In this document: positions 59,301 to 63,179 of the stretch, piece after piece
Numbering within the stretch: position 1 is the first letter of the stretch
How the letters are laid out: each line of letters begins with the position of its first letter
Origin: Leptidea sinapis
Taxonomy: Eukaryota; Arthropoda; Insecta; Lepidoptera; Pieridae
Assembly: GCF_905404315.1 (NCBI RefSeq)
Contig: NC_066312.1
Coordinates: forward strand, 3,149,001 to 3,213,000
DNA length: 64,000 bases
Reading direction: 5' to 3'
Translations under genes and position numbers: made by a program
Notes under the pieces: model-generated
The model's input: only the letters and a program-made list of their open reading frames with translations
The model's database searches: none
Told to the model about the DNA's origin: nothing

Positions 59301-60955
59301 AAATTTTCTGACGTTTGGGACATTCGTTGTTTTTTTTTTGGTTTCTTCGTTCATTGCATAGGCAAAGGGTTCAAGCCCGTACAGCCGTATTCGTTATTTA
59401 ATAATTAATTGTCAAAGCCATCGTTGCAAGATTTTTACAATATTGTTCTTTCTACAAACGTAGAATACCACGAGGAATAAATAGTTTTGAGGATTTTTGC
59501 TTTGTTAGGCCAAAGAAGTATAACTTTTTGCGTGCATACACACATAAGTACAACACACACACATTTTTTTTACTTTTTGGTTAAAAGTAAAGTTTATACT
59601 TAACAAAATTTTATTTAAATTCACCTGTTCTCGCAATGCGCGCTCTTTTAAAAACGAACAATTTTACCTTTCTATCGCTTTAAGTCATATCGGCCTTATA
59701 CTTAATGTATATATTTAAGAAAAGTAATAGGCTTTCTCACAAAAAAACGATCTTGTGAAATTGTGAATAAAATGCGGTTCTATATTTCAAATTGCCGCTC
59801 GTTTGTTTATAGAGATATTATTTATTTATAATGTGTAAAGAATAGCGCGATTCAAGTTATTTGTCAACAACGTGATGCGTTTGTAAACAAGTGATTGAAT
59901 TCGGTATGCAGAGCATTCAAACAAAGATGGTCGCGGTGATTCGGAAGTAGCGTGTCGTAAGAGATTCGCTAACCAACCGCAACATAACAGTAGGCGCGAC
60001 GATAGTAGGTCACCGCCGAGCTATAAGCACCATACACTTGTAATTACCCGTCTTAACGTGCTCATAATATAACTGTTGTTGTCCCACGATTAGTATTCAA
60101 GTGCTAACTTGATCGAAGATATTGTGGACGAAAAAGTGGTAGCGGCGGACGGTGAAATGAACATTTTCGTGTAAAAAATGCTCAAGTATCACCGACGTTC
60201 CCACAGGCACAAGTCTCCGGTGCAGTGTTTAAGATGGAGGTTCGCTCTTATACAACTTGATATTATTAAACAATTCTGCATTTTGATTGGATATTTTTGT
60301 TCTTGTTATGTACCAGTACGGTGATTACTTGCTGCTAGTGGCATCGCCGAGACTGCAGCGAAGATTCACAAACCGAGCAAATGAAGAAAACGAAGCATTG
60401 TTTCGTTGACCTGTCGAAGTTTATTACATCCCTTTGGACATTGAATTCATTAGAAGCGTCCAGTGACTGTCAACTTTAATTTTATGGACATTTCGTTCTC
60501 TCTCTGCGGTCGCTTCTTTATGACTGAGGGTCGTGGGCTGATGATGCGATGGTGCTGTGATACATCTTATGAACTGCTTACATCGGTGGCTGTCGATTGC
60601 ATCTCTGAAACCGAGCAGAACTTTGTCGAGAGTGGGCCTATCACTTGATCGCTGGTATGATAGATTCAATGATGCTCTTGGCTGTCCAGGGTATACGTCT
60701 CATGCGCATCCCGCACCACAGCCTCAAAGCTTCTATACTTAATGTTTCTCGAGCTAGTGTCAACATGTAAACTAGCATTAATCCTTGTATTTCAGATCAT
60801 CGGGAGATTCGGACGCAGCGAGCACGTCCGCCGTTGAGACGACGTTGGAACGTCTGCGAGGAACACGCAGCGCGCTTGAGGAACTCTGGTCCGACAGGGA
60901 GCGGCGTATCGAGCTCACACTTCAGCTGCGACATTTCGAAAGGGATGCGCTTGAG
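12713..60955 (+). CDS. trio: trio, 5' half (14 coding exons, Rho GEF)
   Basis: Trio family proteins activate Rac/Rho GTPases in axon guidance and synapse growth. Their architecture is SEC14 domain, a row of spectrin repeats, then DH-PH units. The exons here join in matching phase to exactly 765 codons and align along the whole length with the N-terminal part of animal Trio/Kalirin. Landmarks are DVLPLL, LSGGRDRRGGPI, IDMRGS.W, KPDNFWQKQRT, SQLTPDLDG, LDQCFQLRLFEQD, QVLDWL.NHGEVFL, NTYTNAEKLL and GECDPEE. The start at 12749 gives an N-terminus that begins almost at the SEC14 domain, shorter than in vertebrate Trio. Exon 1 begins with an acceptor, so at least one 5' leader exon lies upstream. 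The DH-PH part is outside the window. Intron 13 is 32 kb and dominated by transposons. Confidence 0.95.
13080..13154 (-). CDS. Candidate antisense first coding exon in trio intron 1
   Basis: On the minus strand an ATG at 13154 opens 25 codons without a stop (MRWERHWRTAVGLPTELD and on) and runs straight into a consensus donor, CAA then gtgagtagc, at 13079. The stretch is CpG-rich and repeat-free inside an AT-rich intron. No matching downstream exon was identified, and the peptide resembles nothing I know. It may mark an antisense transcript or a regulatory island. Confidence 0.2.
13557..13749 (+). CDS. trio: trio exon 2 (SEC14 domain core)
   Basis: Acceptor aaatgtttcag; residues 61-125. It carries the SEC14 core strands FTILIDMRGSAWAAIKP and KPDNFWQKQRT, nearly identical to vertebrate Trio. 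The donor gtaata is at 13750; phase 0. Confidence 0.95.
14056..14169 (+). CDS. trio: trio exon 3 (end of SEC14 domain)
   Basis: Acceptor tctattttcag; exactly 38 codons, residues 126-163. It encodes the TSMISLEALPKVID helix and SQLTPDLDGTLQYDHAQWID, which closes the SEC14 domain. Donor gtaagt at 14170. Confidence 0.95.
14330..14510 (+). CDS. trio: trio exon 4 (first spectrin repeat begins)
   Basis: Acceptor gattttgttag; residues 164-223 plus one base. Helical, heptad-rich and acidic (ELLDRLDDLQEDVARADF), it is the linker and first helices of spectrin repeat 1. Donor gtaaac at 14511, phase 1. GC content is clearly above the flanking introns. Confidence 0.93.
14511..15289. other. trio intron 4, left part: non-coding
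   Basis: AT-rich intron without a supported gene. AAAATGGCTGCAGGC at 14923 resembles the Pho/YY1 core. A TTATTAGCTTCACCT motif near 14980 also occurs at 38082, next to repeat family D. Confidence 0.35.
15290..15665 (-). pseudogene. Non-LTR reverse transcriptase C-terminus, decayed
   Basis: The minus strand reads NMGGYVQRVLFRKHNLLNLP, YIFEACKFVRNH and, after a frame change, KLFNKLPEHLKILSKKIF and ENNFYSINEYL. This is the typical end of a Jockey/CR1-type RT (a YIFE.C.FVR block, then NKLP, then FYS..EYL). It sits antisense in trio intron 4. Confidence 0.75.
15742..15905 (+). repeat. Dispersed repeat family D, copy 1
   Basis: CCAGATTTCGTT.AAACTTCGTA, CGATGACAATACA and a later GATAAGG..AGGAATTGAT block are shared in the same order with 38101-38270. 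The family is unclassified. Confidence 0.55.
15906..16890. other. trio intron 4, middle: non-coding
   Basis: A small GC-richer patch at 16080-16180 (CGGCCGCGCGG, GCCATTGCAGCCGC) has acceptor-like sequence before it, but it stops in all useful frames and matches no part of Trio. No other feature is supported. Confidence 0.3.
16893..16987 (+). mobile_element. CR1-like 3' tail fragment
   Basis: AAAAGGCCGGCAACGCTCTT, then GTGGGCGGCGGAGATTAC and TCCATAAAAAAA: the terminal 95 bp of the CR1-like family. Confidence 0.75.
17645..17983 (+). pseudogene. Tc1-like transposase C-terminal remnant
   Basis: The diagnostic DWPARSPDLNPIEHILDVLK motif (the region of the third catalytic acidic residue in Tc1 transposases) lies at 17799-17858. 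It is preceded by GGSDMFWAAI-like sequence and followed by W..FPRETIKNSINSMPGRI and a stop. The N-terminal DNA-binding region is missing and the upstream part is frameshifted. Clear terminal inverted repeats were not found. Confidence 0.88.
18272..18297 (-). mobile_element. Very short CR1-like tail fragment
   Basis: CACCAGAGGAATCACAGGAGCG matches the reverse of the family tail. Only about 26 bp remain. Confidence 0.4.
18713..18936 (+). CDS. trio: trio exon 5 (spectrin repeat 1)
   Basis: Acceptor ggtattacacag; residues 224-298. It ends with LDQCFQLRLFEQDCEK, the best conserved spectrin-repeat segment of Trio. A Ser/Gly/Glu-rich stretch (residues about 235-250) replaces the variable loop seen in vertebrates. 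Donor gtatgt at 18937, phase 0. Confidence 0.95.
19418..19521 (+). CDS. trio: trio exon 6 (spectrin repeat)
   Basis: Acceptor cattgttatag; residues 299-332 plus 2 nt. MLEWIVNHRTAFLSTYVEIG corresponds to the start of the next repeat, with the conserved Trp and the TEIG-type turn. Donor gtaact. Confidence 0.93.
19930..20035 (-). repeat. tRNA-like SINE fragment (Pol III B-box)
   Basis: The minus strand contains GGGTTCGATCCTC, a good B-box, preceded by about 60 nt with a possible weak A-box (GAAGCTAGTGG). No complete cloverleaf or acceptor stem is visible, so this is not a functional tRNA gene. Confidence 0.35.
20271..20674 (+). mobile_element. Non-autonomous Helitron with clean ends
   Basis: It starts TCTATATATATA at 20271 and ends GGGTCTGCTAG at 20674. 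It lies between an A on the left and a T on the right, as expected for Helitron insertion between A and T without duplication. A (TA)n run of about 40 bp has expanded at the 5' end. The body has the CTCGAGAACGGCTGGACCGA motif of lepidopteran non-autonomous Helitrons. 404 bp, in trio intron 6. Confidence 0.85.
21121..21272 (+). CDS. trio: trio exon 7 (spectrin repeat)
   Basis: Acceptor gttgtttgattag; residues 333-383. Strongly Ala/Arg-rich (FAAACTGGGRPSVARVTAAA) then ETQITSLAHRLERSYKQL, which matches the ASQQI.QIA.QLEQEW.. helix of Trio. The donor gtttgt is weaker than most; phase 1. Confidence 0.9.
21590..21816 (+). repeat. Dispersed repeat family A, internally deleted
   Basis: GGACGTTCAGCTGATGGTAA, then after a gap TTGCGCTCGCCACCTTAAGA, AGAAATAGGCGCC and the closing GCATCCTGTGCAAAGGAGCC. 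Same order as the fuller copies at 39047 and 61771. Confidence 0.7.
21954..22174 (+). CDS. trio: trio exon 8 (spectrin repeat, very GC-rich)
   Basis: Acceptor gactgtcggcag; residues 384-457. LEERSAVLSLSVVFHHKAEA matches the LDERS..L..S..FH.KAE segment of vertebrate Trio, followed by HRQLYEHMCQAYTE. GC content is far above any other exon, with many CpGs. The middle (QLATGQGGAPCS) is a lineage-specific loop. Donor gtacac, phase 0. Confidence 0.93.
22745..23110 (-). pseudogene. Non-LTR retrotransposon C-terminal remnant
   Basis: The minus strand reads LTYGCQTWTI, then LRQLKWQWTGHVTRDKRC and a later MRWEDDIKK-like block, with many stops. This is the arrangement after the RT domain of RTE-like lepidopteran elements. 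Antisense in trio intron 8. Confidence 0.65.
23217..23297 (+). CDS. trio: trio exon 9 (short spectrin-repeat exon)
   Basis: Acceptor attatttgtttcag; 27 codons, residues 458-484 (VHSTSKKLLYQLDHLVQVCH). It aligns with the VSQDGK.LLD.LQ segment of Trio. Donor gtaagt, phase 0. Confidence 0.9.
23840..24186 (+). mobile_element. CR1-like element with internal deletion
   Basis: The first half reads (with frameshifts) the KKLGVIKRARQFFKPAHIAL and VRSNMEYYCHLS segments of the RT. The sequence then jumps directly to the KKRVH...-type final coding segment and the 3' tail ending TCCATAAAAAAC. About 350 bp that other copies (11820-12330) carry are missing in between. Trio intron 9. Confidence 0.8.
24338..24535 (+). 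CDS. trio: trio exon 10 (spectrin repeat)
   Basis: Acceptor ttcgatttatag; 66 codons, residues 485-550. A Gly/Ser-rich linker (GTGSSSGSSGD) is followed by HHRALEARYHQARLKLHQRL, matching the RQLE..WQHRKVRLHQRLQL helix of Trio. Donor gttggt, phase 0. Confidence 0.94.
24947..25069 (+). CDS. trio: trio exon 11 (spectrin repeat)
   Basis: Acceptor cgacatttgcag; 41 codons, residues 551-591. VLDWLANHGEVFLQKNTGIG is nearly the vertebrate QQVLDWIENHGEAFLSKHTGVG. It closes with HFENVAQ. Donor gtaaga, phase 0. Confidence 0.96.
25620..26045 (-). pseudogene. Non-LTR retrotransposon C-terminal remnant
   Basis: The minus strand reads MVYGSEIWV, INAVEMRSQRSMCGV, a CGLKEDVVTR-like block, and finally RNRRACMKRVMNVEEAREVC then W..IVSAYPDG. 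Several frame changes and an internal deletion are evident. This is the post-RT end of a common lepidopteran retroelement. Antisense in trio intron 11. Confidence 0.7.
26181..26372 (+). CDS. trio: trio exon 12 (spectrin repeat)
   Basis: Acceptor gctgtatttttag; 64 codons, residues 592-655. NTYTNAEKLLAAADELARSG then GECDPEE match Trio almost residue for residue. It ends with a basic RRRRRLDLAVLLYTHEKE. Donor gtaaaa, phase 0. Confidence 0.96.
26865..26990 (+). repeat. Dispersed repeat family B, copy 1
   Basis: TTGAACGGGGACTTCAATTG, then GACTGGCGGCTGTTAAAGTGC. A second degenerate copy in the same orientation is at 56030-56155. Confidence 0.35.
26991..28113. other. trio intron 12, right part: non-coding
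   Basis: AT-rich intron sequence with no element I can support. Confidence 0.35.
28114..28240 (-). mobile_element. RTE-like retrotransposon 3' end, inverted arm 1
   Basis: The minus strand encodes the end of an RT ORF (WIDDLVKVAGVGWMRAAQDR, then WRSLGKAFVQQWTSSG and stop) followed by (GAT)n. It lies 205 bp before trio exon 13, antisense to trio. Its sequence is largely complementary to the copy at 28775-28886. Confidence 0.8.
28445..28614 (+). CDS. trio: trio exon 13 (spectrin repeat)
   Basis: Acceptor aatattgttgtag; residues 656-711 plus 2 nt. LLQWLETLRSGGGVNP, then ARRALEQCAQHRAGSLDACA and ISQGEALLQDLR, matching the ELWTWLE.LQKE and VIKEGEDLIQQLR segments of Trio. Donor gttagt, phase 2. 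Its length (170 nt) is not a multiple of three, so skipping it would break the frame. The exon is bracketed by inverted retrotransposon tails. Confidence 0.94.
28775..28886 (+). mobile_element. RTE-like retrotransposon 3' end, inverted arm 2
   Basis: Plus-strand copy of the same RT end (EDLVMIAGIGWMRAAKDRSS-like, then QQWTSSG and stop), ending GATGATTATC. About 15 nt are missing relative to arm 1 around GATCTTTGTCC. It begins 161 bp after the end of exon 13. Confidence 0.8.
28887..29879. other. trio intron 13 start: non-coding, old repeats
   Basis: CGCCATCTGT at 29115 and a palindromic TGACGTCA (CRE) at 29393-29400 are the notable sites. 29435-29580 resembles a decayed transposon end (AACCACTGAACCGATCGGAA, then CAGCGTGTTTCAGAGAAG). 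No exon is supported. Confidence 0.35.
29880..30333 (+). mobile_element. CR1-like retrotransposon 3' part
   Basis: Begins with an AARIV-type RT stretch, continues through the CGFQGTLFY segment and the KKRVH-type last coding block, and ends with the family tail and TCCATAAAAAAAAA. Stops interrupt all frames. Confidence 0.8.
30334..31338. other. trio intron 13: non-coding with an old repeat
   Basis: CCCGCGACTTCGTCCGCGTG at 30884-30907 is a motif shared with many lepidopteran dispersed repeats; a weaker match is at 28657. TGACGTCA occurs near 30852. Nothing else is supported. Confidence 0.35.
31339..31735 (+). pseudogene. mariner transposase remnant
   Basis: The plus strand reads KRKMQWLTPGQTPQQWPKAK, then VWWSQHGVIH and, further on, HPPYSRVLAPTDHHF, which match the QW...Q......K, VWWD..GVIH and HPPYSPDLAP.DYHLF blocks of mariner transposases. 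The segment between the second and third blocks, which should hold the middle catalytic Asp, is largely deleted, and there are several stops. Inactive. Confidence 0.88.
31736..32533. other. trio intron 13: non-coding
   Basis: No element or exon supported. Short minus-strand ORFs here look like chance. Confidence 0.35.
32534..32855 (+). mobile_element. Non-autonomous Helitron, second family, clean ends
   Basis: A|TCTCTAATATATAAAATTC at the left and GGGTCAGCTAG|T at 32855 on the right, 322 bp. The body (ACTCC.TCGAAATGGCTTGACCGATTCT, TTGGGTAGGTCTGAGAATCG) is shared with copies at 43327, 57893 and 63504. Confidence 0.85.
33038..33279. mobile_element. MITE with CGGCCGTTCCCAATA termini (PIF/Harbinger-like)
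   Basis: Terminal inverted repeats of at least 15 bp: CGGCCGTTCCCAATAT at the left and its reverse complement at the right. TTA flanks both sides (33035-33037 and 33280-33282), a 3-bp target duplication as left by PIF/Harbinger elements. 242 bp with no coding capacity. A related degenerate copy lies at 54535-54740. Confidence 0.8.
33283..34559. other. trio intron 13: non-coding, CpG-richer patch
   Basis: 34115-34260 is CpG-richer and repeat-free (CCCGCGGGACGTTACC, ATGCGCGGCTCGACCC). It includes ATGCATCGCAG followed by a donor-like gtacac at 34225. See the findings on alternative first exons. The rest is AT-rich. Confidence 0.3.
34560..34735. mobile_element. hAT-like MITE
   Basis: Termini CAGGGGCGTGCAT and ATGCACGACCCTG are inverted repeats with one mismatch. 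The 8-bp flanks TACAGTTT (34552-34559) and TACAGTAT (34736-34743) match at 7 of 8 positions, as expected for a hAT target duplication. 176 bp and non-coding. Another GCACGCCCCT-type end near 35050 hints that a longer relative may also be present. Confidence 0.72.
34744..36054. other. trio intron 13: non-coding
   Basis: No supported feature. A CpG-containing stretch at 35770-35830 is unassigned. Confidence 0.35.
36055..36330 (-). repeat. Dispersed repeat family A
   Basis: Near full-length minus copy running from GGGAGGCTCCTTTG through GGTACCACAACGGTGCC and AATCCTGAGCGG to CTGCTCGTCTCGTCCCTTAT. Confidence 0.8.
36331..38100. other. trio intron 13: non-coding
   Basis: AT-rich with no recognised element or exon. 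Confidence 0.35.
38101..38300 (+). repeat. Dispersed repeat family D, copy 2
   Basis: CCAGATTTCGTTCAAACTTC, TGATGACAATACAT and AATAAGGAATTGATTATT in the same order as at 15742-15905. Confidence 0.55.
39047..39345 (+). repeat. Dispersed repeat family A, near full length
   Basis: Starts ATGACAATAAGGGACGAAAC, passes GGTAATTGATACG, TCTGAGCGGCACTACAACTG, AAGATGTTAAGTCTCATTTG and GGCGTCGTTGTGGTACCCAT, and ends GAGCCTCCCACTG. Other copies are at 21590, 36055, 46187 and 61771. It has no ORF. I cannot decide between a SINE and the tail of a longer element. Confidence 0.8.
39346..43326. other. trio intron 13: non-coding, two unassigned blocks
   Basis: 39420-39790 looks like an old repeat with a broken minus ORF. 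40020-40310 is CpG-richer and repeat-free, a possible regulatory block. 41850-42030 has imperfect inverted similarity between its ends (GATATGGTACGG and GGTCCG at the left, CGGACCAAATCCG and CATATC at the right) and may be another MITE. No exon is supported. Confidence 0.3.
43327..43766 (-). mobile_element. Non-autonomous Helitron, second family
   Basis: Minus orientation. The 5' end TCTTATATATAAAATTCTCG is at 43766 and the 3' end GGGTCAGCTAG at 43327, 440 bp. It shares its body with the copies at 32534 and 63504 (GTGTCGCGGTGTTTATTACC, ACTCCTCCGAAACGGCT). Confidence 0.85.
43876..43925 (+). mobile_element. CR1-like tail remnant
   Basis: AAAGGCCGGAAACGC, CCTGGTGTTA and CATAAAAAAAA: the family tail with most of its middle deleted. 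Confidence 0.5.
44241..44830. mobile_element. Foldback element with ~150-bp inverted arms
   Basis: The arm at 44241-44395 (CAGTGCCCTCGATTTATATG, ACGGAAATCGACCC, GCCTGTATTATTGGACCAAT) returns inverted at 44685-44830 (ATTGGTTCAATAATACAGG, GGGTCGATTTCCGT, TTATAAATTGAGGGCA) at roughly 80 percent identity by eye. The left end CAGTGCCC after TA resembles a Tc1/mariner terminus; the right terminus is decayed. The interior has no ORF of note. Total 590 bp. Confidence 0.75.
45180..45320 (+). mobile_element. RTE-like retrotransposon 3' end, third copy
   Basis: GGACCGACGATCTGGTCAAG, CGCAGGACCTATCGTCGTGG and a GATGATAATGA end: same family as the pair around exon 13. Confidence 0.7.
45390..45612 (+). mobile_element. 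CR1-like retrotransposon 3' end
   Basis: AGTGCGGTTTTCAAGGAAAC, AGCTGTGGAATGAGCTTCCT, CAGGACGATACGACAT and the tail GTGGGCGGCGGTGATCACTT. The reading contains the LWNELPCAVFPGRYDI block, which places the family in the CR1/Jockey group. Confidence 0.82.
45850..45990. promoter_or_regulatory. GC-richer repeat-free block
   Basis: CCCCCGGGG and AAGCGCGCCGCTTGCG lie in a short GC-rich patch just before a family A repeat. Function unknown; flagged only for composition. Confidence 0.15.
46187..46388 (-). repeat. Dispersed repeat family A, truncated
   Basis: Minus copy from GGGCGCCGTAGCTAGTGAAA to CTGCTCGTCTCGTTCCTTAT. The end with CCTGTGCAAAGGAGCC is missing. Confidence 0.78.
47050..47330. promoter_or_regulatory. 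CpG-rich repeat-free island in intron 13
   Basis: The densest CpG patch of the long intron (AGCTCGAGTCGTTCGCGTTG, CGTTTCCGCCGCGCCTCTCG). It contains AAGGATGGCCGC at 47150, a Pho/YY1-like core that also opens a 23-codon ORF (47153-47224). It may be an internal promoter or enhancer. No convincing donor. Confidence 0.25.
47331..49640. other. trio intron 13: non-coding
   Basis: Palindromic CRE TGACGTCA at 48163-48170 beside GCCATATTG; a possible CR1-like scrap at 48957-49000 (CACTGTGGTTTTCAAG). Otherwise featureless. Confidence 0.3.
49662..49712. repeat. Perfect 23-bp inverted repeat (hairpin)
   Basis: Arms 49662-49684 and 49690-49712 are exact reverse complements with a 5-nt loop (CTCTT). A further 9-bp outer pair, AAAGTTTTT and AAAAACTTT, flanks them with mismatched sequence between. 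It may be a young palindromic insertion or an RNA hairpin. Confidence 0.9.
49713..54534. other. trio intron 13: non-coding
   Basis: GTCCGCCATCTTTGC at 50925-50938 (reverse Pho/YY1-like core) lies in a small CpG-containing block to about 51060. The remainder is AT-rich with no element or exon I can support. Confidence 0.3.
54535..54740 (-). mobile_element. Degenerate copy of the 33038 MITE
   Basis: AAAAATCGTTACTATCGTTA, TTTTCTGTCCCAA, GACGGTAACTCACCTTATCC and GTATAGCTTACCAGCTATAG appear in the order of the reverse complement of 33038-33279. Termini and target duplication are not clear. Confidence 0.7.
54893..55019 (-). mobile_element. Fragment of the first Helitron family
   Basis: TTTCATAACATCAAGAATTA, TTTCACAGCAGAACTGTCAA and GCGTCAATAAATTCTCTCA match the reverse complement of 20480-20610 inside the intact copy. 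Confidence 0.7.
55020..56399. other. trio intron 13: non-coding
   Basis: Holds only a degenerate family B repeat (56030-56155: TTTGAACGGGACTTCAAAGA, GACTGCTGTTAAGACGC). A 99-codon + ORF at 55179 has no recognisable content. Confidence 0.3.
56400..56537. mobile_element. TTAA-flanked MITE (piggyBac-like target site)
   Basis: Inverted termini CCCCCTTATTCATAAT..GTCTGCTAACTTAA and their reverse complement, over 30 bp with one extra base in one arm. TTAA flanks both sides (56396-56399 and 56538-56541). 138 bp, non-coding. The TTAA duplication suggests mobilisation by a piggyBac-type transposase. Confidence 0.85.
56542..57892. other. trio intron 13: non-coding, one CpG patch
   Basis: 57175-57290 is CpG-rich (CGGCACGGGCGCGGGAGGAA) with a start at 57160 open to a gtacgc at 57256. 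The phase there is 0 and does not fit exon 14. AT-rich otherwise. Confidence 0.3.
57893..58281 (+). mobile_element. Helitron, second family, damaged ends
   Basis: TATTATATATAAAATTCTCG start without the TC, middle ATCGGGTAGGCCTGAGAGTC, end GGGTCAGCTTG in place of GGGTCAGCTAG. Confidence 0.8.
58282..59338. other. trio intron 13: non-coding
   Basis: AATGGCGGCCACGC near 58918 is another Pho/YY1-like core. A short (GATT)n run is at 58562-58581. Nothing else supported. Confidence 0.3.
59339..59555 (+). repeat. tRNA-like SINE candidate, copy 1
   Basis: AAGGGTTCAAGCCCGTA (59365-59381) is a good Pol III B-box. About 75 bp later comes a tail block (CTACAAACGTAGAATACCAC, GAGGAATAAATAGTTTTGAG, CCAAAGAAGTATAAC, GTGCATACACAC) that recurs at 63339-63445 behind a second B-box. 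The shared head-and-tail order suggests one SINE-like family. Confidence 0.5.
60157..60239 (+). CDS. trio: Candidate alternative first exon of trio
   Basis: In a CpG-richer, repeat-free block (59915-60240) an ATG at 60178 opens 20 codons plus 2 nt (MLKYHRRSHRHKSPVQCLRW) up to a donor-like GAG|gttcgc at 60240. The phase (2) is the one needed by exon 14, and the join would give the same Arg codon as the exon 13 to 14 junction. A small upstream ORF (60157-60174) ends three bases before the ATG. The donor is weak, and one phase in three fits by chance. Confidence 0.25.
60796..60955 (+). CDS. trio: trio exon 14 (spectrin repeat)
   Basis: Acceptor ccttgtatttcag; residues 712-765. A Ser/Ala-rich linker is followed by RSALEELWSDRERRIELTLQ and LRHFERDALE, matching the MEELF.ERKIKLELFLQLRIFERDAID helix of Trio. 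Donor gtagcg at 60956, phase 0. The next exon is not in the window. Confidence 0.94.
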
Positions 60956-61305
60956 GTAGCGTCACTTACAACGACGTAGTTCCTTAAAAATGTTCCAAGC
61001 CACAAACACCACATTTTAAGGAATTCGTGTTTAAAGTTTAATAAATATTAGTGTATTCCATACATGTGCGTTGGGCTACTACGTCATGATGTCATTTAAA
61101 CAGTGACAGTAGGGCTGCCATTTTTTGTCAGTCTGTTAATATGGGTCAGGTGACCAGTTTTTTGTTCTTAACTCAATTTCGACATGATTGTGGAGTTTGG
61201 AACGTTTTTCTGGAATTACACCCAATTATAACAATAAAGCATAAAAGGCATGTATTTTCTCCAAATTGATTAATTAAGAATTCTTTTTGATGTAATTTCT
61301 AACAC

Positions 61306-61470
61306 TACCACCGCCTCGGAAACAAATGGCGATCGAGAGAGAAGAAGCGGCGCAAGAAACTCTCCCAGCATTCTTTTTTTGCGCTCTTTTTATAAAATAT
61401 TCAATATTGTACTGTCATTGTTATTGATATAAAATAATCATAATCTAGTCCCAGACTGTCCGATAGATAG
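61306..61470 (+). repeat. Dispersed repeat with AAGAAGCGGCGCAAG core
   Basis: CTACCACCGCCTCGGAAACA, GAGAGAGAAGAAGCGGCGCA and AACTCTCCCAGCATTC form a block I know as a very common dispersed repeat in Lepidoptera. Only one copy is in this window, so the call rests on recall rather than on comparison. Confidence 0.5.
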
Positions 61471-61770
61471 AGACTTAGATATTTAGCTCTGTATACATTT
61501 ACCCTTAAAACTTTTAAGTATCTTATGAGCATTTTTCATTTCGTCAAAGAATATTATTTTATCTTTATTTGCTCTTAATTTTTAACTCTATTAAATTTTA
61601 AAATTAGTAAGTCGCCCTATGTGAAGATCTTAAAGATATTTCCAATGTTATTACTAATTAAAAAGAAATACAATTATAATTTAATAATATAGTCTCACAT
61701 CACAACATACAATTAGAATATACTAGCGTATAGCGTATAGATAGCCCGATCAATCTTGAACAATTTTTTT

Positions 61771-62046
61771 ATGACAGTAAGGGACGAGACGAGCAGAACG
61801 TTGATCTTATGGTAATTGATACGCCCTGCCCATTACAATGTAGTACCACTAAGGATTCTTGAAAATCACAAAAATTTTGATCGGCACCACAATTGCGCTC
61901 GTCTCCTTGACACAAGATGTTAAGTCTCTGTTCAGTAATTCCATTAGCTACGGCGCCCTTCAGGCCTTACTGCTTCACAGCACAAATAGGCACCGTTGTG
62001 GTACCCATAATCTAACCGGAATCCTGTGCAAAGGAGCATCCCACTG
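61771..62046 (+). repeat. Dispersed repeat family A, near full length
   Basis: ATGACAGTAAGGGACGAGAC to GGAATCCTGTGCAAAGGAGC, same order as the copy at 39047. Small deletion around the AACACAGTAATG segment. Confidence 0.8.
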
Positions 62047-63179
62047 TTTATCAAAGTGTGCGCTGTTCATGGTTCTCTCTCGCACGGTGGTTTCAGCATT
62101 TGGACGTTGGTGGTGTTTATAAATTCCTATTTGAAACCAATATAATATTTCGTGTTGACATCAACATTAGGTATATAATATAAGCATTGTATATTCAACT
62201 TGGAACCACATTCAAAATGTTGAAGAGAGAATTTACTTATTACTTTTCAGAAGTCGCGGGCGGCATCTGGTGGATGATAACAATATTAATAAGGATTAAT
62301 TATAATTAATATTCATATAATATACTAGTCATAAGTATTAATCCGCTACGGTGTTTGTCTGTTTAGGTAACACGATTAGAGGTATTTGATTTCGCAATGT
62401 TTGAATAAAACTTGTTAGAGCAAAATTCGCGTGTATGTATTTTTCATAGTTGAATATCTGGCTTGGAATTAATTGCAGTTTTGTACAATATAAACAACAC
62501 ACTTCATTGCTCGTACAGCGGAGAATATCGATAAGCATTTCATTTTTATTGTCGTTAGCATTCCATTGTTTATGATACATTTGTGTAATATTAGTTTATT
62601 ACTTTTTTTATGTTAGCCGAAACGTTAAGTAAATTGAACCCGTTATTAAGGAATACATGATAGAAGTACGACGTTAATTATTGTTTCATAGCTTATATAT
62701 ATTATCTATTTTTGAAGTAGTTAAATACTTCCTTTTGCGCGGTTAGGAAAAATATCAAATTGAATATTTAGGCGCTAGCAAACCTTCACCCAAATTAGAC
62801 ATCCTGACGTTGGTCTACTATACCATTTGTATCATACTTCACTCACCATATAAACGTCTTGTAACGAACTATATGTCTAATATACCACAACCAATGGACG
62901 AGAAGTAAATACATAAATTTTAGTATGTATATGTTGCAAGGTCAAAATAAAAATTTCATTACCTTTTAATTGTTTAAAAATATTTAAATGATATTTTCAT
63001 TGATAATTGTGTAATTAATTTAATCCTAGAAGTGATAGTTATCATTTTGAAACATAACAAATTGTTTAGATTTGCAAGAGCGACATCTCAAGTCAATTTC
63101 CTAATATGTAAAATATTGGGGTTGTTAACTGTAAAGTAGATCCTGTAGATGAAGCTACAACCTGAGAGTTGAACAAACC
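62047..63179. other. trio intron 14: non-coding
   Basis: AT-rich and no trio exon found. An acceptor-like ttacttttcag at 62251 is followed by AAGTCGCGGGCGG, but the frames do not read as Trio. Confidence 0.35.

Noticed and set aside
62252..62330. Trio exon 15 after the acceptor-like site at 62251
   Set aside because: The frames do not match the expected DLESW...ELS segment and stop early.
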